Shown here piece by piece: positions 55,798-64,000 of a stretch of DNA of 64,000 nt. Each line of letters starts with the position of its first letter. Position 1 is the stretch's first letter. Position numbers and translations under genes: made by a program. The notes beneath the pieces are model-generated. The model did not search any database. It saw only the letters and a program-made list of their open reading frames with translations, and was not told the origin of the DNA. This stretch comes from Favolaschia claudopus. Its lineage: Eukaryota; Basidiomycota; Agaricomycetes; Agaricales; Mycenaceae. The stretch lies in assembly GCA_037176885.1 (NCBI GenBank), contig JAWWNJ010000196.1, forward strand, positions 1-64,000, given 5' to 3'.

Positions 55798-56244
55798 TAG
55801 TGTTGCCGGGAGCTGAGTTGGAGCTGAACTCGAGCTGATTGCCCATCAGCTCGCTGTCAGCTCGAGTTGACCGGAGCTGGCTCAGAGCTGATACCGGATA
55901 TGGGAATCTAGTGTCCCGGGCTGTCCCAGGGTTCATCTTTCCACCCGAAGGGCAAGATTTTAGGGGAGAATGGACCAAATTTTTATGTGGAAGGTTTTCC
56001 TGAGCTCTCTTCAAGCTCAAACTGCTTTTTATACGTCGAAAACGGCCAAGAAACGGCCAATACAGAAACTGGGGAGGGAGTGTGATGTCACTCAGTTACA
56101 CCACCAGAAATGTCACGTCGTCCGCTTTGGGTGATGAGGGTGGAGTCGAGGCGAGCTGGCATCACCTCGAGGTGCCGCTTTTGGGAAGGGGTCGAGTTGG
56201 AGTTGAACTCAGCTCGGAGCTAGCTCCAGCTTCCGGCAACACTA
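55798..56244. mobile_element. hAT-family MITE, 447 bp, 8-bp target duplication
   Basis: Ends tagtgttgccgggagctgag and cagcttccggcaacacta. cataagta flanks both ends (55790-55797, 56245-56252). Ends and interior gagctc/cctcgaggtg words match the hAT element at 48525-50564, so this is a deletion derivative of the same family. It is nested in the 55171-56473 transposon. Confidence 0.9.
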
Positions 56245-58908
56245 CATAAGTAAGTATAGGTACTATAATAGAAAGCGCAACAGAGTTGTTACATTTTAAC
56301 CATTTTCCCCGCCCAACCTTGATCAAGACCTATCAAGCAATATCAGGCCGTCAAGCTTGATCAGTGTTTATAAGTCTTTTTTGGACCTTATCAACCGACC
56401 CTGAACTTGACAGCCTGATCAAGCTTGATATTGGTATATTTGGCCCTATCACCTGATTTCGGATTTTCCGACAAATGCAACAAATTTCTGTGGTACAACC
56501 CTCCCACCGCCCTCCATCTCATTCCCGAAGACGTTCAAATTCGCTGCACTATCAAAAAATCGGCGAAGGAGGATGGTGACGGTGACAATTCCCTCTTCTG
56601 TCCAGTGGACGGGTGTAGGACGGCAGCGAAAAACGAGCCTCGCAAGGCAAACAAAGGATGTTTGCGGCCTATCCCGCATTGCTCTGGATGCTGTAAAGCA
56701 GCGGGTGGGTGCGCACTCAGAGCGCACCGTGTCTCGTCGTCTGTTGGAGGTACGATTGAAATCTTTCTTACCATGATAACACTGACTGCGATGTTTCCAA
56801 GATTCACCTGTTGAAACTCCTTCGCCGTCAATCAACACGCCTCCTGTTGCTGTTCGCAGGGAGTACGCTCGGCCTTTCGACCCGAACTATGCAAAGCCCT
56901 ACATTGCAAGCCACGGGCACTTAATCACAGAGAGCATCAAGGCAGCGGCGGACGAAAAGGCTAAAGATTTATCTTACGTTGTGATTTGGTCAAAGGCAAG
57001 CCTAAGTTCCACTTTACAATTTGTACGAATACAGATTCTAATTTCAATGAAGAATGCCGACTCTGGCCCGTATGCGCCGGCGCGATTCAAATTCATCAAC
57101 GAGAGATCCGGCCATTTCATCCCAAATTTTGCACCTCCTATAGTCGCTGCTTCAGCCGCCTCGACTCTACCTAATTTCATTTCTGTGCTGGACTTCACCA
57201 CAGCCCAACCGACATGGGTTGGACAGAATTTGCAGTGTGCCATTGCGGTCTCGAAGACCTCTCAAGTACTTCTTCGAACTTGTGATATCACTGCCGACAG
57301 CGATTGCCTCGAGCTTGAGTCGGAAATCTTGCTATACGGCTCCCCACTCACTGCAAATCCGATCCCAGCCATTGTCGGCTCTAAATCGCGGGCTGTTACA
57401 TCGCGTGGGCTTCTCGATGTCTCCCTCTCATCGACTCCCGGGCCGTCCAACCTCTCAGTTGCTCCGACATCTCGACAATTCAAACGCAGATTCCCTGTGC
57501 AATATACATGCGAGATGGTACCCGTAATGTTGGCTCTTAGTGGTATCAAAAATGACGGCCCAGCACTCCGATCTGCGTTTGAAGAGCACGTTCCCGGCGC
57601 CGAATTCGTTCAGCAAACGGTCTATCGCAACGTGGCGCTTTATAAATCGGCCGTCAGACTCGGAATCCTTGAAAAGTATATCAAGTTTGCGAGGACTACG
57701 GATGGAAAGTGGAGTAATGTGAGGAATGAGGTGGGGCAACTGACTCTGAAGCCCACTGCGCCAAAGGCAATGGGTAAGTTCTTCACTCGTCTTGTTCGCT
57801 TCTTATTTAACCGAATATACAGTACCAATGACCATCGACTTGACAGGCGACGAGATTGTAGTTGAACCCGATTCAGTGGAAGTCGTACCTGACCTCGATT
57901 CTGGCCCACTCAATACTCTCGTGATAGACGACACATTCGAACTTCAGACTCACCTTCGCAGAATGTCCACGTATTGTTACATCGACGCCTACTTCCAAGA
58001 TTATCTGCCACCAAACATTCCGAATATCAATCTCGAGATGGTCGTCAATCACGGAACTCAAGGACACAAATTTGTGGTTACCCTGGTGCGAGTTCTCTCT
58101 ACACGCCTTGCTGTTGAAACTGACAACTTGTTATCTAGGCAACTTTTACTTACGTCGGCTACCCTCAACTTGGGGCCATTACAATTGCTGTCAAACAGCC
58201 TTTGTGCGATAGCGATTGGCTGTTGTTCTGGCCCAGCATGAGTACTGCCGTGTGGACTGAAGTTGCACGGTTGGCAACTTGCCACGATCTTTGGACGGAG
58301 TTCGGAAATGTTGCTCGTAGACTTGGTGTTGAACTTCCCGGTATTAAAGTTATTCTTCTCGCCGACACTAGTCCTGAGAGTTTTTATTCACAGATTATCT
58401 CACCGTTGTTGAAACCTCCTACATTTCTCCTGTTGCGGAAGGCGACGACGAGTGGTTAGGGCAGCCATGGCACATGGGAACCCAATTCTCCATTCATTCA
58501 CTCGATGCTAATATCCCGCCGATGTCGATGTTGCCAACGTGTTATCGGCGTTCTCTCATTTCACCTTCCAGCGAACTAATCACCGCAGCGTTTACGTCGA
58601 TTTCCAAGGTACGAAACAGCCTTTTAAAATTCCTTTCTCAGCGTTGTTGATTACGCATAATAGGCCTCAAAACTCATAACAACCGATATGTTATACTGGA
58701 CTCCGTTACCCACGTTTCCCAGTCCAACATCCAGCCTGTCTTTGACCAATATGGCGAGGATGTCCCACCGCCTCCATATTCTGTCAATAGCGCCCCGCAC
58801 TTTCTTGGGAGCTTGGGTGATGTCGGTCTCGAGGCATTTGAAACTTCCCATAATTGCACCGCACTCTGCGGGAGATTGCAACTCAACTCGCTACCTCTCG
58901 CTCTCTAA

Positions 58909-59678
58909 AAGCCTTATGTAACTCAGTTTTACTCATTCCCATAGTCTACATGGCCACATATAATCAGTTAATCGCTCTTATAGTTCATGTATATGGTTAC
59001 GACCCAAAATTGCATCAGTTTTGCGCATTAAAGTTGTTTGAACTTGATCAACATTTACTGGAATTGTCTGAATATCTGAGGAGAGCTCTTTAGTATATAG
59101 CTTTAGCATCCCAAAAGTTCAAATGACTTGCCCCTCTTCTCAACCACACGGAGAACCGATTTGAACACTCGCGGCACGCTCAGCCGGGGCACATTCTCAC
59201 GGTTCAAATTATTTACAGTGGATGAATGACAGCAACAGAGTAGGGTTTGTTTCCTTTGGGCACATGGTTTCCGTTTTCGGGCGTTCTTCGCCTTGCAGGA
59301 TTCACTTCCTCTAACCACCAAAAATTCGGGTTTCACATGTAATAGGCTTACTTTAGGTCATACATGATATTGTTCGGAGGATTTTGCCAATTTCAGATTT
59401 TTCTTTGAAATAGCTGTATTTTTTGCGCGGAATTCAGCATATTTCGTTCAATCAAGTGATTCTAGTCAATTCCTCCGAGGAAATACATCGTTTTGGTCCA
59501 CGGAAAATACCGAATCCTAGAGTAAAATCGCCGGCTATCCGGCATGATCCTGCACGGTCTTGTGAACAGATCATTTCGCGTGACATTGTGACTGTCACAC
59601 CACTTTCACTTCAGCTCTCGACGCGTTGCTGGCGCGACTAACGCGTTCTACACCTCTATTCCCCTTCTATCACTCTGG
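58909..59678. other. Intergenic, no feature recognised
   Basis: No gene or bounded element. A pyrimidine-rich stretch precedes the ATG at 59679. Confidence 0.5.
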
Positions 59679-62600
59679 ATGGGCAAACGCCGGTCGGAAA
59701 AACAACTGGCCGTTCTCTCCCGTCTAAACGAGGCTCGCTGGCAGTCACAGAATGCTGTAAAAGAGAATATTCTACGGAGCCCTGCTGCATCACATCCAAA
59801 GACTGCTACACGCGCACGCGCCCAAATGTCTGCTCTAGAGACTCGAGTTCACACTCAAGAACAGTCTATTGCCTCTCTTCAAGCCTCTAATATCTCTTTC
59901 CAGACAGAAAACCTCGCTCTCGCTACCCATGTCCGTAACCTCGAAGAGCTTCAATCTACAACGGCACAGCAGCTTTCTGCCACGCAGAATAGCCTCACCA
60001 TTGCTACGAACATTATATCGGATCAGGCTATAATGATTTCGGAACAGAAACAGCGTATCAATCGACTAAAACGAGACAAAACTCGAATGACCACCAAAAT
60101 GGATCAATTAAAGGAAGAATTACTGCAGGCTATCCTTCGCGCTGACAAGGCCAATCGCTTATCATCCTCCCAATCGCTTCGCCTCGAGAGCCTTCTTTTG
60201 ACTGTCCAACAACTCAATCGCAAAATCGCCGAACAGACGAAAGAACGACAACAGATTCAGCAAAAACTAAAAAATACACAGATGCGAGAAAAACGGGCGA
60301 AACAGGCGTTGAAGGAGACTCGAATCGTTGGAAAGCGAAAATCTGTATTCATCACTCGGCATCGGCACTTCCATTCGACGCTCTACCGCTCTCTTGCTTT
60401 GACTTGTCACCGTGCAGGCTGCGCCCAGGCTAAGATAGGTGGACTCATTACACGGATCGGGCGGGTTTTTGGAGTGAAAGTTAAACATTCCATCGGGTAA
60501 TAACAGAGGCTGGAATCAAAGCCAAGTTGCAGTTAGGATTTGAACTCGCGCGCGCGAAAGGTAAGGCTCATTTCAAATTTTCAATTGAATTTGCGGTAAC
60601 ATTCACCAAATTTTTAACGGTCACTCTCAGCAGCGATGGCACAAGTCGTCGGAATATCAAATACGAGGGCCGCCACATCACCATCACCGCCTTCACCTAT
60701 TCAACCGACCCTGATTCACCTGCCGAGGCTCCTGCAACCCGCCTTGTCGAGGTTGAGCACGCCCTTGATCACACCGCTCAAACTCAATTCAATGGATGGG
60801 ATATTGTCAATAGTTCCATTGTCGACACCTACCGAAATAGCCCGCTCGGAAAGCGCGATTTACAGGCAGGAATAACCTACGAGGCCGATGATTTATGGCG
60901 CAAGGCAGTTGCCTATAACTCCGATCACGCAGCCGATGTTCGCTTGGTGGCGCAAAAGACAAAAGAGCGCAAGATGGAGGTGTTGGAAACGGACTTTGGA
61001 AAAGCAAAGCTTGATGGTATGTCAGAGTCCGAGGCAGAAGACGCGTTGTGGGAGGTGGTATGCGAGATCAGTGAGGATCCTGAAGGCCTTGATCGCAGGT
61101 GCGTTAATTTTTTTTCGCTTAACACTTCGGATATATCAAAATTACCACAGCGCCATTCCGGCAAGCCTTCGGGAAGAAGCCCTCCAATCTCTTGCTCGCC
61201 ACGTAGGATCCACCACTATTGAAGCGTTGCCCGAGGAACGACGGCTCACTCTCTCCCGCTTCATTGTTGCTGGATGCTGCAAACACAAGGACCACAATTG
61301 CACAAAATATGGAGTTGCGGGGATGCAGGCTGTCTGGGACACCCTCGATTGCACTCCTCCCGTTCTTCTAGCCAACAAAGACAACGCGGCAACTATAGCT
61401 CTCGGCGAGGAAGCGGATTCGGCAGCAGTTGAGCGCGCCATGAAGGCTAGCCAACGAGGCGGGCATAAGCTAGTCAGCATCTGCGGCGATCTCTTTCGGT
61501 ATCGAGACGAGAAACGTGGACATCAAGATTTTCATCGGTTCTATTTCTCTAAAGTCAAATTCGATATCGACGGCGAAGTCTCATCTGCAAAATTCCCTGA
61601 CACGTCCAACAATCGTTATAACTCTCATCTGGCTGGAGCCGCCGAGCTTCTGAAGTATCATTCGGCCTACATTGACTTCTTCACCCTCATCCGCGACACC
61701 AAAACGACGCCTGGACTCAATCATGTGGAGGAAAATGCACTCAAGGGCTTGAACGACCTCCCAACGATGTGCGAGATTGTCGTAATGACGGCTTACAAGA
61801 ACGCGGTACCTGACGCTTACTTCAAAATGGTCAGCAAGCCTGGCGTCAATCACATTCACCTCGGTCCTCTCCATCAGCAGATTATCACCCATTTCGAAAA
61901 ACTCAGCGCTGATACCGACTTGCTCCTGAGCCCTCTTAGCATCTCTTCCGAGGCGACACTCGATGGCGAACCATTCTCCGACCAATTTGCAATGGACTCG
62001 GTGTGGATCTGGCTCGACGAACATCCCGACCTCATTCCCGTCGTTGGAAGTCTGCTTATCGGCTTCCTCAAATCAATCGTTCCGGCATGGAAACGGTTTT
62101 CCCGCGATTTTGAGCCTGGCGGAGCTATCGAAACCCTCACTCCAGCCGAGCAACTCCTGACCCATATCCCTCCGACAAACGACGCTAACGAGTCAATTCT
62201 TGGAGGCTTGGGTGTTTATCTGACGGACAAAAACGGCACAGTCAAGCATTTCAGCGCCGAAGCAGCATACATTCGTAACAACACCGCAGCATTTGTCGAC
62301 GCGATGCTCACGGAGGACGACGAGGTTTATGTCATGCGCCTGGCACGGATCGAAGACGCCAGCCGTAAAATGAAGAAGTTTCGGGATGATTTACTCGCGT
62401 TCAAGGCTCGGGTTGCGCACGAAGCACGTGAAAGAGAGGCTGCAAAACAAGCTGAGGCTGCTGCAGAAATTTTACGACTCAAATCCATCGTCATTATCAC
62501 TGATTGCGCCCAACTGCAGACTCTGCCGGTAAGAAAAAGCCTGGACCGTGCCTTCGGGAACAGCTCGATGTCCGTAGAAGCTTGTGGAAAGACGAAATCC

Positions 62601-62854
62601 TACAGAAGACACTACTCAAAAACATATCCAAGAAAGCTGACATGATCAAAGCCATTACTGACGCCGATTCGAGGTATGGCTTTCATGTCAATTACATTAT
62701 TTCACTGATTTCATTGAATTTCCCGCATATTTGCCAGGCGCGCTGCTGTAATCCCAATGGAAAATACAAGCTCGACTTAATACAGTGTATTATATACTTG
62801 TACCTAACCAATGTGTTGTATTATCAGACTAAACTTGCTCTTGCGGGACGCTAA
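59679..62854 (+). CDS. GCC-x-HKD family putative transposase, copy 3 (near full length)
   Basis: The first exon (59679 on) encodes a ~200-residue coiled coil (QMSALETRVHTQEQSIASLQ ... RIAEQTKERQQIQQKLK-like repeats) and a basic HTH-like end (GGLITRIGRVFGVKVKHSI). Then, one base out of frame, comes VITEAGIKAKLQLGFELARA. An intron (about 60561-60630) leads to SSDGTSRRNIKYEGRHI, EHALDHTAQTQFNGW and TYRNSPLGKRD, and a second intron (about 61099-61151) to FIVAGCCKHKDHNCTKYGVA, VLLANKDNAATIA, FPDTSNNRYNSHLAGAAELL, PPTNDANESILGG and a charged C-terminus. SDGT, CxxH, NNRY and NDANES are the conserved points shared with copies 1 and 2. The order resembles an RNase H-fold (hAT-like) transposase with an N-terminal coiled coil, but that is inference. 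A frame change near 62525 may be a third intron or a break. Confidence 0.65.
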
Positions 62855-63619
62855 AACCGAACGATCAATTATTGCTGATTTATGTGCCATGTTCAACTCA
62901 CTTGAACTCTGCGAATATTCCTCCAAACCTCTTGAAATTTTGCACACAAATTCCTTACTGTCTTAACATTGCTCCCAGGATTTACTAGACTTTTTCCGAA
63001 CTTTTTCGTGGCTCTATGGGGTGAGAAAAATACCGTTGATGGCTGCGGCGTAAGCCGCCGATAAATTGATGTGATACTCATGAATTTTTTTCATCTTTGA
63101 ACAGGGGACAGCCAAGCCTATCTACTATGAAGTTAAGGCACAAAATCCTTGTGCCAGGGGGGAATATGGACCTCAACGGACTCAACGATCAAAAAACCGC
63201 CGGTTTTAGGCAAGTCTTGAGGAACAAACATATGCAAACAGCTCGATTTCCGAGCCGTGGCTGCCCACGTCCACTATTAACTCACTCTATCTACGAGGTT
63301 ATGTCGGGAATTAAGCCCCCCCATTTTTGCAGCTGAAGTCGGAACGAGGTGACACGGGGTCACGTGATCGTGATCACGCTTGTCTATCGCGATAAACGCG
63401 TCGCTGGAGGGCATCCCCGAAGAAACCCACACCCTATATAATTTTAAGTGATACTTAGCAGTCTTAGGTACGTACATGTACATTCAGGGCTTTATTGGTG
63501 GCTTAAGGCAACTTCATAACTCTTGGAAGTTTCGACTCCGAATGTTGTCAACTGCACAAAACATGCTGGACCTTGACCTTCCATTGCTAACTGTGCAATC
63601 AGAGTACAGACTCTACATA
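62855..63619. other. Intergenic, no feature recognised
   Basis: Short ORFs without motif or splice support. Contains a gtgacacggggtcacgtgatcg cluster of cacgtg-like words near 63350. Confidence 0.45.
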
Positions 63620-64000
63620 CTACGCGCTCGGGGGGAAGAGGGCAACCATGGGAATGGCCCAAGGATTGTGCCCCTTCTCACCAAGTTCCTTTATTATATA
63701 CCTATTTCGTCGTTTAATCATCTCATCGAGGAAGAAATTATACCGCTTTGCCTCCATGTCCCTTACTACCGAGATATAACCTTCAAACCAGACATTTGTT
63801 TGCTCGCAGATCGATGTGTTGAAGCGCCAATTGCCGTTTTCATCGATGAGTTCGGGAAATGCAGCAGGATTGCAGTATAACTGGCAGTGATGATCGGTGA
63901 GCTTGTGTTTGCAGGTGAAGTGGAATACATCGACGGGTTTTCCAGTGTTATCGAAATGGTGATCGCCGATTGTGCGCTGATGAACATCGAGCTTGCAATT
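63620..64000 (-). CDS. C-terminus of a KDZ-associated cysteine-cluster (CxC5/CxC6-type) protein
   Basis: An open minus-strand reading runs from the right edge of the window to TAG at 63620: LDVHQRTIGDHHFDNTGKPV, VFHFTCKHKLTDHHCQLYCN, PAAFPELIDENGNWRFNTSI, CEQTNVWFEGYISVVRDMEA and FFLDEMIKRRNRYIIKEL. The CKHK...C...CNP and NTSICEQTNVWF motifs match, from memory, the C-terminus of agaricomycete proteins with CxC5/CxC6 cysteine clusters described as associated with KDZ transposases. The N-terminal cysteine clusters would lie beyond base 64000. Uninterrupted here, so possibly intact. Confidence 0.55.
   Translation of the reverse strand, partial: NCKLDVHQRTIGDHHFDNTGKPVDVFHFTCKHKLTDHHCQLYCNPAAFPELIDENGNWRFNTSICEQTNVWFEGYISVVRDMEAKRYNFFLDEMIKRRNRYIIKELGEKGHNPWAIPMVALFPPSA

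Larger units (their letters stand above)
55171..56473. mobile_element. 1.3-kb transposon with tgtcggaaaatccgaa ends and tcaagcttga subterminal repeats
   Basis: A perfect 16-bp inverted repeat (tgtcggaaaatccgaa / ttcggattttccgaca) bounds it, with AA on both sides as a 2-bp duplication. Within ~150 bp of each end, the palindrome tcaagcttga or half-sites (gatcaag, tatcaag) recur many times, like the subterminal transposase sites of CACTA-type elements. No transposase is inside. It holds a tRNA-like segment and a nested hAT MITE. Confidence 0.8.
54960..58908 (+). pseudogene. Multi-exon gene of unknown function, split by a 1.3-kb transposon
   Basis: Starts MAEPGDLNIPPPETRFSRCT with a Cys pattern (CTKCGSTSF ... 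FQCQGKG) and an intron at 55111-55160, then CEE before the insertion. After it CNKFLWYNPPTALHLIPEDV resumes. A second Cys cluster follows (CRTAAKN ... CSGCCKAAGGC), then SYVVIWSK, RFKFINERSGHFIPNFAPPI, FISVLDFTTAQPTWVGQNLQ, EMVPVMLALSGIKNDGPALR, QQTVYRNVALYKSAVRLGIL, DDTFELQTHLRRMSTYCYID, DYLPPNIPNINLEMVVNHGT, LCDSDWLLFWPSMSTAVWTE, and a last exon with DSVTHVSQSNIQPVF. Introns are GT-AG, with one possible GC-AG (about 56997-57052). One frameshift lies near 58425. Precise removal of 55171-56473 plus one AA restores a continuous frame, so the gene was intact at insertion. I recognise no enzymatic domain. Confidence 0.55.

Overview
The window looks like transposon-dense nuclear DNA of an agaricomycete (mushroom-forming) fungus, with Mycena-like genomes the closest match from memory. 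The basis is GT-AG introns of about 40-60 nt in every multi-exon model, a chromodomain Ty3/gypsy element, and several basidiomycete repeat protein families (AT-hook/3'-5' exonuclease proteins, a GCC-x-HKD coiled-coil family, KH-domain gag, KDZ-associated cysteine-cluster proteins). I see no undamaged ordinary host gene. There is no rRNA, no intact tRNA and no CRISPR array.

Layout. 0-5 kb: a broken DNMT1-type cytosine methyltransferase remnant (minus) next to a TTAA-flanked MITE. 4.3-8.6 kb: a cysteine-cluster fragment, a non-coding CAC...GTG element, an internally deleted AT-hook/exonuclease gene, and a divergent four-exon gene of unknown function. 8.6-11.9 kb: gene-poor repeats. 11.9-13.8 kb: copy 1 of the GCC-x-HKD family. 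14-20 kb: nested small inverted-repeat elements (three with TA flanks). 20.4-24.1 kb: GCC-x-HKD copy 2 split by an 8-bp-TSD MITE, a truncated copy of the zinc-finger/PHD gene, and LTR-element scraps. 25,636-35,633: a complete, very young Ty3/gypsy chromovirus with 577/576-bp LTRs and a CGCAT target duplication. It carries an extra gene upstream of gag and a five-exon gene downstream of integrase. 37.4-41.9 kb: a pogo-type remnant, then a 2,950-bp Tc1/mariner element with perfect 99-bp inverted repeats, a DD34E transposase and a convergent accessory gene. 43.4-47.7 kb: full-length zinc-finger/PHD gene (minus). 48.5-50.6 kb: internally deleted hAT with 8-bp TSD. 50.9-54.1 kb: a MULE-like transposase gene. 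55.0-58.9 kb: a gene of unknown function split by a 1.3-kb transposon that itself holds a hAT MITE. 59.7-62.9 kb: GCC-x-HKD copy 3, with its coiled-coil N-terminus. The right edge has the C-terminus of a KDZ-associated cysteine-cluster protein.

How the parts relate. Most coding sequence is transposon-encoded, and the elements are nested, so relative ages can be read. The youngest are the gypsy element (two differences seen between its LTRs), the mariner-like element (identical TIRs) and the hAT pair (perfect 8-bp TSDs). Several otherwise intact genes carry single-base frameshifts, often at homopolymer runs, so assembly error has to be considered before calling them pseudogenes. The strongest candidates for undescribed systems are the gypsy element with its spliced cargo gene, the two-gene mariner-like element, and the GCC-x-HKD putative transposase family.
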